A DNA stretch of 58,105 nucleotides, taken from contig NZ_JACXXO010000026.1 of assembly GCF_017980685.1 (NCBI RefSeq), positions 1 to 58,105 on the forward strand, written 5' to 3'. The notes under the pieces are model-generated. The model worked only from the letters and a program-made list of their open reading frames with translations, had not been told where the DNA came from and searched no databases. The position numbers and the translations under genes were made by a program. This stretch comes from Pseudomonas iridis (GTDB taxonomy: Bacteria > Pseudomonadota > Gammaproteobacteria > Pseudomonadales > Pseudomonadaceae). The stretch's first letter is position 1; the number at the start of each line of letters is the position of its first letter. Below, one piece after another: positions 17,263 through 25,297 of this stretch.

Positions 17263-18120
17263 ATGTCCGCGCCTTCTGTTTTGATCGCCGGTTGTGGTGA
17301 TGTCGGCAGCCGTCTGGCCACGCAATTGCTGGCTGCCGGTTGGGAAGTTCATGGCTTGCGCCGAAATGTCTCGCGTCTGCCTGAAGGCGTCATCGGCGTT
17401 GCCGGCGACCTGTTCAATGAAGACTGCCCGGCGACCTGGCCAGTAGGTGCCGTGGATTACCTGGTGTATTGCGCCGCCGCCACCGATCACGATGAGGCCG
17501 GTTATCGCGCGGCTTATGTGCAGGGTTTGCAGAATGTACTGAGTTGGCTGGACGACTATGGTCAAGTGCCGGATCGGCTGATTTTCGTGTCCAGCAGCAG
17601 TGTTTTTGGACAGCTGAACGGCGAGTGGGTTGATGAAAAGAGCGAGACCGCCGCTTCGGGTTACTCAGGTCGGTTGATGCTCGAAGCCGAGCAGGTAGCG
17701 CTCAACAGTGGTATCCCGGCGAGCATCCTGCGCCTGACGGGTATTTACGGCCCGGGTCGGGAATGGCTGTTGACTCAGGTGCGGCGTGGCTATCGAGTGG
17801 CCGTTGATCCGCCGCTGTATGGCAATCGCATTCATGTTGATGACGCGGCGGGGTTGCTGGCGTTTCTGCTTGAGGCTGACCGTCGGGGCGTGGCGCTTGA
17901 GTCGGTCTACATCGGTGTCGATGATGCGCCGGCGCCGCTGGCCGAGGTGGTGGGCTGGTTGCGCGAGTTCATGGGTGTCACCGAATGGTCGGAAGATGAA
18001 AGCGTTCGGCGTACCGGTAGCAAGCGTTGCAGCAATGCGCGGGCGAAAGCGCTGGGTTGGGCGCCCAAGTATCCGAGTTATCGAGAAGGGTATGCGGCGA
18101 TTCTCGAAGGCAAGTGCTGA
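17263..18120 (+). CDS. SDR-family NAD(P)-dependent epimerase/reductase
   Basis: The ATG at 17263 gives 285 residues. The N-terminus VLIAGCGDVGSRLATQLLAAG is a Rossmann nucleotide-binding motif of the atypical/extended SDR type, as in E. coli YeeZ-like proteins. Other features are FVSSSSVFGQLNGEWVDE (the Ser of the catalytic site region), a YSGRLMLEAE segment with the expected Tyr but without a standard YxxxK lysine, and a ligand-binding segment (GNRIHVDDAAGLLAFLLE). The role is not known; sugar-nucleotide or NAD(P)-linked reduction is inferred only from family. It is transcribed divergently from exbB. Confidence 0.8.
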   Translation: MSAPSVLIAGCGDVGSRLATQLLAAGWEVHGLRRNVSRLPEGVIGVAGDLFNEDCPATWPVGAVDYLVYCAAATDHDEAGYRAAYVQGLQNVLSWLDDYGQVPDRLIFVSSSSVFGQLNGEWVDEKSETAASGYSGRLMLEAEQVALNSGIPASILRLTGIYGPGREWLLTQVRRGYRVAVDPPLYGNRIHVDDAAGLLAFLLEADRRGVALESVYIGVDDAPAPLAEVVGWLREFMGVTEWSEDESVRRTGSKRCSNARAKALGWAPKYPSYREGYAAILEGKC

Positions 18121-18141
18121 ATTTCAGGCACCTCAACACAA

Positions 18142-18230
18142 CTGTGGAGCGAGCGTGCTCGCGAAGGGGTCGTCACATTCAACATCTCTGTTGACTGTGA
18201 CGACCCCTTCGCGAGCAGGCTCGCTCCCAC
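18142..18230. repeat. REPIN, family B, with extended palindrome
   Basis: Inverted copies of TGTGGAGCGAGCGTGCTCGC and its complement at the right end. Here complementarity extends inward: GAAGGGGTCGTCACA pairs with TGTGACGACCCCTTC, giving a long stem with a loop of under 20 bases. Confidence 0.85.
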
Positions 18231-18260
18231 ATTTGGATCTTCGATGATTTCAGCAGCGGG

Positions 18261-19001
18261 TTACTGCTTCTCGAGCAACCACTTGCGCTCACCTGCGGTG
18301 AACTGCGGTTGTTCATCCGCCAGAGCGGTGTTCACCGCTTGCAGGATTTCCAGTTCCTTTCCCTTGCGCACAAAGATCCAGTTGTTGCCTTGGCCATTCT
18401 GCTGCAGCCACATGCTGTCGTTGCCACTGCTCATCGATGCGCAATCGCCCGCCAGGCACAACGCGTAACGATCGGCGCCCGGCAGGCCGGAGACCTGGCC
18501 GTCGGCCTGAAACTGCACGGTGCCGCCTTCGCCCTGACCATTGGCGATTTTCCAGGTGCCGCCCATGTAGGTTGAATACAGTGCGCGTTCGAAGCTCGCA
18601 CCGAGCGGCGCGCCTTCGGGCACCGGGATCTGCGCGCGGTCGAAGAGCTGTTCCGGTTCGTTGTCGCTGGCGGCCTGTTGCAGTTGATTGCCGTCGCGTT
18701 TCAGCTCGCTGGCGGAGCTGCCATAAAAGTCGACTTTCCAGGCACCAGACTGTTCGCCCAGCAGCCGACCTTCGACGTTCTCAAAACCGTTGGTGTAGCG
18801 GGCCTGGCCGGCCTTGGTGTTGACGTCCCACTCCAGGTTCGGGCCGTAAGCCTGAAGCGCTTCGCGCAGGGAGCCGCCCTGGGTGGCAGCATCGATCGCC
18901 ACCTGATTGATCCAGGTGCCGCTGATGTCACGGTCGGCAGGGTCGCTGGCGCAGCCGCCGAGGAAAATGGCGAACAGCGAGAGAGCAAGCGCTTTGCGCA
19001 T
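18261..19001 (-). CDS. Outer-membrane-type lipoprotein of unknown function
   Basis: The 246-residue product begins MRKALALSLFAIFLGGCASD, a lipoprotein signal with lipobox LGGC (Cys17); Ala-Ser after the Cys favours sorting to the outer membrane. The body is Gly/Gln/Asn-rich with repeated short strands (SGTWINQVAIDAAT; GGTWKIANGQGEGGTVQF), suggesting a beta-rich fold. Two cysteines in YALCLAGDCASM may form a disulphide. I do not recognise a named family. It precedes the ridA-spoT block on the same strand order, with 68 bases between its start and the ridA stop. Confidence 0.8.
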   Translation of the reverse strand: MRKALALSLFAIFLGGCASDPADRDISGTWINQVAIDAATQGGSLREALQAYGPNLEWDVNTKAGQARYTNGFENVEGRLLGEQSGAWKVDFYGSSASELKRDGNQLQQAASDNEPEQLFDRAQIPVPEGAPLGASFERALYSTYMGGTWKIANGQGEGGTVQFQADGQVSGLPGADRYALCLAGDCASMSSGNDSMWLQQNGQGNNWIFVRKGKELEILQAVNTALADEQPQFTAGERKWLLEKQ

Positions 19002-19069
19002 GGTGGAATCCTTTCAAAACCTTTCTTGCAGAGCAGTCGGCGCGGCGTATGAAGGCCGCGCCGTGCGCA

Positions 19070-19450
19070 TCACTCGATGACCAGAATGGCATCCATTTCA
19101 ACCTGCGAACCCTTTGGCAGGGCAGCAACGCCAATGGCGGCGCGGGCCGGGTACGGCAGGTCGAAGTATTTGCCCATGATCTCGTTGACCTTGGCGAAGT
19201 GGCTCAGGTCGGTGAGGAAGATGTTCAGTTTGACGATGTCCTTGAACGATCCGCCGGCGGCTTCGGCCACAGCTTTGAGGTTCTCGAACACCTGGACGGT
19301 CTGGGCTTCGAAGCCTTCAACCAGTTCCATGGTTTTTGGGTCCAGCGGGATCTGGCCCGACATGTAGACGGTGTTGCCAGCCTTGATCGCCTGGGAGTAA
19401 GTGCCGATGGCGGCCGGGGCCTTGTCGCTGGTGATAACTGTCTTGGTCAT
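19070..19450 (-). CDS. ridA: Enamine/imine deaminase RidA
   Basis: A 126-residue YjgF/YER057c/UK114 protein: KAPAAIGTYSQAIKAGNTVY at the N-terminus and FLTDLSHFAKVNEIMGKYF, followed by PARAAIGVAALPKGSQVEMD with the conserved Arg that binds substrate carboxylates. RidA hydrolyses reactive 2-aminoacrylate and related enamines made by PLP enzymes such as threonine dehydratase. The gene begins 24 bases after spoT ends, and this spoT-ridA pairing is conserved in Pseudomonas. A second, more divergent RidA-family gene lies in the dad operon at 52356. Confidence 0.93.
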   Translation of the reverse strand: MTKTVITSDKAPAAIGTYSQAIKAGNTVYMSGQIPLDPKTMELVEGFEAQTVQVFENLKAVAEAAGGSFKDIVKLNIFLTDLSHFAKVNEIMGKYFDLPYPARAAIGVAALPKGSQVEMDAILVIE

Positions 19451-19474
19451 GCATGACTCCTTGTAATGGTGGAC

Positions 19475-21580
19475 TTATGCACGCATGCGGGTGATGCGGA
19501 TCACCCCGGTCAGTGCGCGCAGTTTCTTGATTACGCGGGCCAGGTGCACACGGTCGTGAACGCTGACCACCAGTTGGACGACGCTGATACGACCATCGCG
19601 TTCGTCCATGCTGATTTTCTCGATATTGCCATCGGCTGCGTTGACGCTGCTGGCCAGCAGGGCGATCAGGCCGCGCTGGTGTTCCAGCTCGACACGCAGT
19701 TCGACATTGAATTCGCCGGTGACATCCTTGGCCCACGAGAGCTGGATGCATTTTTCCGGGTTGTGCCTGATTTCGCTGATATTGCGGCAGTTGTCCAGGT
19801 GCACGACCATGCCTTTGCCCGCCGACAGGTGCCCGACAATCGGGTCGCCCGGGATCGGCGTGCAGCACTTGGCATAGCTCAGCACCAGACCTTCGGTGCC
19901 GCGAATCGCCAGCGGGCCTTCCGGGCTAGGCAGTTGCTCGCCTTCGCCAAGCAGGCGACGGGCGACCACGTAGGCCATGCGATTGCCTAGACCGATGTCT
20001 TCGAGCAAGTCTTCGATCAGTTCGAGGCGGTACTCGGTGAGCATCGCCTTGACGCGCTCGGCCGGAATCTTCTCCAGCGAACTGTCGAAACCGTTCAGTA
20101 CCTTGTTCAGCAGGCGTTCGCCGAGGCTGATGGATTCGGAGCGGCGTTGCAGTTTCAGCGCATGGCGAATGTGCGTGCGCGCCTTGCCGGTGACCACGAA
20201 GTTGAGCCAGGCCGGATTCGGTCGTGCGCCGGGAGCGCTGACGATCTCGACCGTGGAGCCACTTTGCAACGGCTCGGACAGCGGTGCGAGGCGGCGGTTG
20301 ATCCGGCAGGCGATGCAGCTGTTACCGACATCTGTGTGCACCGCGTAGGCGAAGTCGACCGCCGTGGAGCCTTTCGGCAGCTCCATGATCCGGCCTTTTG
20401 GCGTGAACACGTAGACCTCGTCCGGGAACAGGTCGATTTTCACGCTCTCGATGAATTCCAGCGAGTTGCCGGCCCGTTGCTGCATTTCCAGCACGCCTTT
20501 GACCCACTGGCGGGCGCGTGCGTGAGTACCCTTCGGCTGCTCGTCACCGCTGGATTTGTACAGCCAATGGGCGGCGATGCCGTTGTTGGCCATCTCTTCC
20601 ATTTCGCGGGTGCGGATCTGGATCTCGATCGGTACGCCGTGCATGCCGAACAGCGTGGTGTGCAGCGACTGATAGCCGTTGGCCTTGGGGATCGCGATGT
20701 AATCCTTGAAGCGCCCCGGCAACGGTTTGTACAAATTATGCACAGCACCCAGTACTCGGTAGCAGGTGTCGACCTTGTCGACGATGATCCGGAACGCGTA
20801 GACGTCCATGATCTCGTTGAAGGCCCGACGCTTGCCGCGCATTTTCTTGTAGATGCCGTAGAGGTGTTTCTGGCGACCGCTGACTTCGCCCTGGATGCCG
20901 TCGATTGCGAGGCAATGGCCGAGGGATTCTTCGATCTTGTTGACGATTTCCTTGCGATTGCCCCGAGCGCGCTTGACCGCCTGGTAGATCCGCGCGGAAC
21001 GCATCGGGTGCATGGCCTTGAAGCCGAGGTCTTCGAATTCGATGCGAATGGCATGCATGCCCAGCCGGTTGGCGATGGGCGCGTAGATTTCGAGGGTTTC
21101 CTTGGCGATCCGGCGGCGTTTTTCTCCGGACAGCACTTCCAGCGTGCGCATGTTGTGCAGGCGGTCGGCGAGCTTGACCAGGATCACGCGGATGTCGCGT
21201 GCCATGGCCATGGCCATTTTCTGGAAGTTTTCAGCCTGGGCTTCGGCCTTGGTCTCGAAGTTCATCTGGGTCAGTTTACTGACCCCGTCGACCAGTTCGG
21301 CCACGGTTTCACCGAACTGCGCTTGCAGCGCCTCTTTGGCGATACCGGTGTCTTCGATCACGTCATGCAGCATCGCAGCCATCAGGCTCTGATGGTCCAT
21401 GTGCATGTCGGCAAGAATATTTGCCACGGCAAGAGGATGCGTGACGTACGCCTCGCCACTGCGTCGGCGTTGGCCGTCGTGGGCTTGTTCGGCGTAGAAA
21501 TACGCTCGGCGGACCAGGTTGACCTGGTCATTGCCGAGGTAGGTCGATAAGCGATCGGCGAGGGCGTCTATGCTCGGCAT
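19475..21580 (-). CDS. spoT: Bifunctional (p)ppGpp synthetase/hydrolase SpoT
   Basis: The 701-residue protein has the RelA/SpoT order: an HD hydrolase domain with THPLAVANILADMHMD and MLHDVIEDTG (residues about 45-80), synthetase domain (LYGIYKKMRGKRRAFNEIMD; IPKANGYQSLHTTLFG), TGS domain (VYVFTPKGRIMELPKGSTAVDFAY), and C-terminal ACT domain (LLASSVNAADGNIEKISMD). The intact HD motif indicates that hydrolase activity is retained. SpoT balances the alarmone pool in response to carbon, fatty-acid and other starvation. It is downstream of rpoZ by 57 bases on the same strand, as in other gammaproteobacteria. Confidence 0.97.
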   Translation of the reverse strand: MPSIDALADRLSTYLGNDQVNLVRRAYFYAEQAHDGQRRRSGEAYVTHPLAVANILADMHMDHQSLMAAMLHDVIEDTGIAKEALQAQFGETVAELVDGVSKLTQMNFETKAEAQAENFQKMAMAMARDIRVILVKLADRLHNMRTLEVLSGEKRRRIAKETLEIYAPIANRLGMHAIRIEFEDLGFKAMHPMRSARIYQAVKRARGNRKEIVNKIEESLGHCLAIDGIQGEVSGRQKHLYGIYKKMRGKRRAFNEIMDVYAFRIIVDKVDTCYRVLGAVHNLYKPLPGRFKDYIAIPKANGYQSLHTTLFGMHGVPIEIQIRTREMEEMANNGIAAHWLYKSSGDEQPKGTHARARQWVKGVLEMQQRAGNSLEFIESVKIDLFPDEVYVFTPKGRIMELPKGSTAVDFAYAVHTDVGNSCIACRINRRLAPLSEPLQSGSTVEIVSAPGARPNPAWLNFVVTGKARTHIRHALKLQRRSESISLGERLLNKVLNGFDSSLEKIPAERVKAMLTEYRLELIEDLLEDIGLGNRMAYVVARRLLGEGEQLPSPEGPLAIRGTEGLVLSYAKCCTPIPGDPIVGHLSAGKGMVVHLDNCRNISEIRHNPEKCIQLSWAKDVTGEFNVELRVELEHQRGLIALLASSVNAADGNIEKISMDERDGRISVVQLVVSVHDRVHLARVIKKLRALTGVIRITRMRA

Positions 21581-21637
21581 GATGACTCCTGCCGTACGTT
21601 GTGACCCTGCGCCGTGCTACGTCGACCAGGCATAGGC

Positions 21638-21901
21638 TTAGACGGCCTCGTTGGACTCGTCCTCGAACGCTGCGAACAGCGGTTCATCCTGGACGATTTC
21701 CTGCTCGGCGATGAACTCGTAGCTCATCAGGCCTTCAGCGATTTCACGCAGCGCTACAACGGTAGGCTTGTCGTTTTCCCACTGAACCAGTGGCTCTTTG
21801 CCGCCGGTGGCCAGTTGACGGGCACGTTTGGTAGAGAGCATGACCAGCTCAAAACGGTTTTCCACGTGGTTCAGGCAGTCTTCAACGGTTACGCGGGCCA
21901 T
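21638..21901 (-). CDS. rpoZ: RNA polymerase omega subunit
   Basis: An 87-residue protein starting MARVTVEDCLNHVENRFELV, the highly conserved omega N-terminus, with RARQLATGGKEPLV and KPTVVALREIA. Omega helps assemble the beta' subunit and forms part of the ppGpp binding site, which fits its position next to spoT. An acidic tail (FAAFEDESNEAV) closes the protein. A hairpin region separates it from gmk upstream. Confidence 0.97.
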   Translation of the reverse strand: MARVTVEDCLNHVENRFELVMLSTKRARQLATGGKEPLVQWENDKPTVVALREIAEGLMSYEFIAEQEIVQDEPLFAAFEDESNEAV

Positions 21902-22017
21902 GGTATTCCTCGGAGCGAATGCAATATGCGCGCTGCCCGGTTGGGCGAGCGGACTGAGCAGTTTAAAAAAACACCAGCGATTAGGGAAGCGCTGATTTTT
22001 TGATCAACCTCTTCAAC

Positions 22018-22056
22018 GCGCTGCAAGTGCCAATGTAAAGCCCTTGCAGCGCTTTT
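22018..22056. other. Long hairpin between gmk and rpoZ
   Basis: GCGCTGCAAG at 22018-22027 pairs perfectly with CTTGCAGCGC at 22043-22052 across a 15-base loop. The T run lies only on the plus-strand side, so it is a poor terminator for the minus-strand gmk-rpoZ genes; attenuation or RNA processing is possible. Flanking copies of GGGAAGCGCTGATT lie at 21984 and 22057. Confidence 0.6.
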
Positions 22057-22068
22057 GGGAAGCGCTGA

Positions 22069-22689
22069 TTAACCGAGCAATTCGGCCAGTAATTTGCCGA
22101 AACGCACCTGTTGGCGTTTCTGTTGCAATTGATTGGCGCGGAAAATCGCTTTCAGATCGTCCAGCGCATGAGCGAAGTCGTCGTTGATGATCAGGTAATC
22201 GTATTCGACGTAGTGGCTCATCTCGTTGACCGCTTCGCGCATCCGCCCGTCGATGATCTCGTCGCTGTCCTGGCCGCGATTGGTCAGACGCTGGTGCAAG
22301 GCTTGCAGTGATGGCGGCAGAATGAAGATCGAGCGCGCCTGCGGCATCAGCTTGCGCACTTGCTCGGCGCCCTGCCAGTCGATTTCCAGAATCAGGTCGT
22401 GGCCTTCATCGAGGGTCTGTTGCAGATGGCTTTGCGAGGTGCCGTAGAAGTTGCCGAAGACTTCGGCGCGTTCGAGGAAATCACCGTGCTCGCCCATCTT
22501 TACGAAAGCTTCGCGGGTTACGAAGTGATAGTTCACGCCGTTCACTTCACCCGGGCGCATGGCGCGGGTGGTGTGGGAGATCGACACGCGGATCTCCGGG
22601 TTGGCATCGGTCAAAGCCTTGACCAGGCTGCTCTTGCCCGCGCCCGATGGCGCGGAAATGATGTACAGGGTGCCGGTGCTGTGGGTCAT
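22069..22689 (-). CDS. gmk: Guanylate kinase
   Basis: A 206-residue protein with P-loop SAPSGAGKSSLVKAL near the N-terminus, then SISHTTRAMRPGEVNGVNYHF, the GMP-binding signature, and LEIDWQGAEQVR. It phosphorylates GMP to GDP using ATP in purine nucleotide metabolism, supplying the (p)ppGpp precursor pool. It ends upstream of rpoZ and follows yicC by 12 bases, so yicC-gmk-rpoZ-spoT-ridA is likely one transcription unit with internal promoters. Confidence 0.97.
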   Translation of the reverse strand: MTHSTGTLYIISAPSGAGKSSLVKALTDANPEIRVSISHTTRAMRPGEVNGVNYHFVTREAFVKMGEHGDFLERAEVFGNFYGTSQSHLQQTLDEGHDLILEIDWQGAEQVRKLMPQARSIFILPPSLQALHQRLTNRGQDSDEIIDGRMREAVNEMSHYVEYDYLIINDDFAHALDDLKAIFRANQLQQKRQQVRFGKLLAELLG

Positions 22690-22701
22690 GTCGGGGTAGC
22701 C

Positions 22702-23565
22702 TTACTCAATATTCTGTACTTGTTCGCGCATCTGCTCGATCAACACTTTGAGGTTGACGGCCGCCTGGGTGCTGCGCGGGTCGAAGGCCTTGGAGCCCAG
22801 TGTATTGGCTTCGCGGTTGAGCTCTTGCATCAGGAAGTCGAGGCGCCGTCCGGCTGCACCGCCGGATTTGAGCACCCGGCGTACTTCTATGATGTGAGTG
22901 CTCAGGCGATCCAGTTCTTCGGCCACATCGCTCTTTTGCGCGAGGATGACCATTTCCTGTTCCAGGCGCTGCGGATCCAGCTCGGCCTTCATGTCGGCAA
23001 AGCGGTCGAGGACTTTCTGGCGTTGGGTGGCGAGCATCTGCGGAACCAGTTCACGCAGGGTAACGACGTCTTCTTCGATGGAGGTCAGGCGATCGTTGAT
23101 CAGCCGTGCCAGCTCCGAGCCTTCGCGCTCGCGACCGGCCTTGAGTTCCTTCAGCCCCTGATTGAACAGGGCCAGGGCTTCGGCATTGAGTGCTTGCGGG
23201 TCACTGGCATCGGCGACCAGAACGCCGGGCCAGGCCAGCACTTCCAGCGGATTGAGAGCAGCAGGATTCTGGATCAGGCCGGCAATCGTTTCGGCTGCGG
23301 CGACCAATTGCGCGGCGCGCTCGCGATCAACTTGCAGCGTTTTGCCGGTGCTTTCTTCAGTGAATCGCAGGGTGCATTCCAGTTTGCCCCGCGACAGGCC
23401 CTGACGCAGTGCTTCACGCACGGCCCCTTCGAGGTCGCGAAACGATTCCGGCAGACGCAGGTGCGGTTCCAGATAGCGACTGTTGACCGAGCGCAATTCC
23501 CAGCTCAGGGTGCCCTGTGCGCCGGCTTTTTCGACGCGGGCGAAGGCGGTCATGCTGTGCACCAT
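22702..23565 (-). CDS. yicC: YicC family endoribonuclease
   Basis: The correct start is the ATG at 23565 (MVHSMTAFARVEKAGAQG), which gives 287 residues and the conserved YicC N-terminus; the same frame stays open much further upstream but that part overlaps the rph gene. Conserved segments are ELRSVNSRYLEPHLRLPESF, DRLTSIEEDVVTLRELVPQM and, at the C-terminus, REANTLGSKAFDPRSTQAAVN-type sequence. Members cleave RNA endonucleolytically and affect small-RNA turnover in E. coli. It is divergent from rph, a conserved arrangement. Confidence 0.93.
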   Translation of the reverse strand: MVHSMTAFARVEKAGAQGTLSWELRSVNSRYLEPHLRLPESFRDLEGAVREALRQGLSRGKLECTLRFTEESTGKTLQVDRERAAQLVAAAETIAGLIQNPAALNPLEVLAWPGVLVADASDPQALNAEALALFNQGLKELKAGREREGSELARLINDRLTSIEEDVVTLRELVPQMLATQRQKVLDRFADMKAELDPQRLEQEMVILAQKSDVAEELDRLSTHIIEVRRVLKSGGAAGRRLDFLMQELNREANTLGSKAFDPRSTQAAVNLKVLIEQMREQVQNIE

Positions 23566-23769
23566 GGCGGTGACCTCGCAATGCAGATCGGCGCGGAAAC
23601 TGAATTCCGCAGGCGCGATATCAATGAATTTAAGCCGACTGGCAGCAAAGGCGCAGGATTGTAGCGCAGTGCGGCGAATGCGCCCAAACACACGGTGTGA
23701 CAAAGGGCTGCAGCCCGTCGGTAATAAGTGTTTGAGGCCCTTCGGTCGTCGTCGCGGATTTTTAACCCG

Positions 23770-23798
23770 TGCCCAGTGGCGGTGCACCGCTCTATAAT
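23770..23798 (+). promoter_or_regulatory. Putative sigma-70 promoter of rph
   Basis: A perfect -10 hexamer TATAAT lies at 23793-23798, 38 bases before the rph ATG, with a weak -35 (TGCCCA) 17 bases upstream. The -10 is clear; the -35 is not. Confidence 0.5.
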
Positions 23799-23835
23799 GC
23801 TCGGCAGTTTTCCGTCCCCAGTACAGGTATTTCCT

Positions 23836-24558
23836 ATGAAACGTCCAAGTGGTCGCGCTGCCGATCAGCTCCGCTCGATCCGCATTACCCGCAACTACAC
23901 CAAACACGCCGAGGGATCCGTACTGGTCGAATTCGGTGATACCAAAGTCATCTGCACCGTCAGCGTCGAAAACGGCGTGCCGCGTTTCCTCAAAGGCCAG
24001 GGTCAGGGCTGGTTGACTGCCGAGTACGGCATGCTGCCGCGCGCCACCGGCGAGCGTAACCAGCGTGAAGCGAGTCGCGGCAAGCAGGGCGGCCGCACCC
24101 TGGAAATCCAGCGTCTGATCGGCCGGTCCCTGCGCGCTGCGCTGGACATGTCCAAGCTGGGCGACGTTACCCTTTATGTCGACTGCGACGTGATTCAGGC
24201 TGATGGCGGCACCCGTACCGCATCCATCACCGGCGCCATGGTGGCCCTGGTCGATGCGTTGAAGGTCATAAAGAAGCGTGGCGGCCTGAAGGGCGGCGAC
24301 CCGCTCAAGCAAATGATCGGCGCTGTATCGGTGGGCATGTATCAAGGCGAGCCAGTGCTGGATCTGGACTATCTTGAAGACTCCGCCGCCGAGACCGACC
24401 TTAACGTGGTGATGACCAGCTCCGGTGGCTTCATCGAAGTGCAGGGCACGGCTGAAGGCGCGCCGTTCCAGCCAGAAGACCTGAACGCCATGCTGGAACT
24501 GGCCAAGAAAGGCATGAACGAAATCTTCGAACTGCAGAAGTCAGCACTGGCTGACTGA
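23836..24558 (+). CDS. rph: Ribonuclease PH
   Basis: The ATG at 23836 gives 240 residues starting MKRPSGRAADQLRSIRITRN. Conserved RNase PH features are GSVLVEFGDTKVICTVSVE, AEYGMLPRATGERNQREASR, GRTLEIQRLIGRSLRAALD and the phosphate-dependent active-site region DCDVIQADGGTRTASITG. It trims the 3' ends of tRNA precursors phosphorolytically. Length is complete, unlike the frameshifted rph of E. coli K-12. A small DUF4870 gene follows after 29 bases. Confidence 0.97.
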   Translation: MKRPSGRAADQLRSIRITRNYTKHAEGSVLVEFGDTKVICTVSVENGVPRFLKGQGQGWLTAEYGMLPRATGERNQREASRGKQGGRTLEIQRLIGRSLRAALDMSKLGDVTLYVDCDVIQADGGTRTASITGAMVALVDALKVIKKRGGLKGGDPLKQMIGAVSVGMYQGEPVLDLDYLEDSAAETDLNVVMTSSGGFIEVQGTAEGAPFQPEDLNAMLELAKKGMNEIFELQKSALAD

Positions 24559-24587
24559 TCAGGTTGATAACCCGCAAGGAGGACGCG

Positions 24588-24953
24588 ATGAGTGACCAAG
24601 AGCTGCTGCCCAAACCGAGCCAGGAGGCTCGGCAGTGGGCGATGTTTTGTCATTTGTCCGCCTTGCTGGGGATCTGGATTCCTTTCGGCAATCTGATCGG
24701 GCCGCTGATTCTGTGGCAGATGAAGCGTGAGTCGGATCCGTTTATCGATGCGCAGGGCAAAGAGGCGCTGAATTTTCAGATCACCGTCGCGATTGTTACA
24801 GCGATCTGCATTCTGCTGATGCTGGTCATCGTAGGTTTCTTCCTTTATGGACTGGTCACCATTGCTGCGTTGGTTTTGGCGATCATCGGTGGTGTGAAAG
24901 CTAACGAAGGTTTTCCCTATCGCTATCCATTTACTTGGCGCCTGATCAAGTAG
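24588..24953 (+). CDS. DUF4870 small membrane protein
   Basis: The ATG at 24588 has AAGGAGG at 24576 in ideal position. The 121-residue product has the DUF4870 pattern: ARQWAMFCHLSALLGIWIPF, then DPFIDAQGKEALNFQITVAI, two further transmembrane helices (ICILLMLVIVGFFLYGLVTI; ALVLAIIGGVKA) and the ending YRYPFTWRLIK. Such proteins are inner-membrane and uncharacterised. It probably shares the rph transcript. Confidence 0.88.
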   Translation: MSDQELLPKPSQEARQWAMFCHLSALLGIWIPFGNLIGPLILWQMKRESDPFIDAQGKEALNFQITVAIVTAICILLMLVIVGFFLYGLVTIAALVLAIIGGVKANEGFPYRYPFTWRLIK

Positions 24954-25297
24954 CAATCAACGCCTATAAAATATTTGCATTTTTGCAATTAAACCCGTTT
25001 GAAAAGTGTGTAGGAATGATCTCGCTGCGATGAGCGGTAGTTGAGATTGCCATATACATCAGCCTCTTACATCTTTAGTCATAACTGCGCCAACATAGTA
25101 CTGTCCATGTCCTTGGCAATCAGGCGGAGTGGTTGTTAAAGTCCCCGCACGTCATATTCCTGCAGAATATTTCGATATATTCAGGCCAGCGAAGGTCCTT
25201 GAAATCCAATTCAATCAGTGTTGAGACAGTCAGCCAATTCATGAGGTGTGGACAGGTATAAAGTTCGCCTCTGAATATCTAGCCAAGAATAATCCCA
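24954..25297. other. AT-rich intergenic region upstream of gltS
   Basis: This 344-base gap is clearly richer in A and T than both neighbours. No coding frame with a plausible start is visible. It holds a near-palindrome around 25154-25170 (ATATTC ... GAATAT around CTGCA) and presumably the gltS promoter, but I see no confident -35/-10 pair, RNA gene or riboswitch. Confidence 0.4.

Noticed and set aside
22018..22056. Terminator for gmk
   Set aside because: The T run is on the wrong strand for the minus-strand gene; recorded as a hairpin instead.
23566..24345. N-terminal extension of yicC
   Set aside because: The frame is open across the promoter and into rph, but YicC proteins start MVHSMTAFA-like at 23565.
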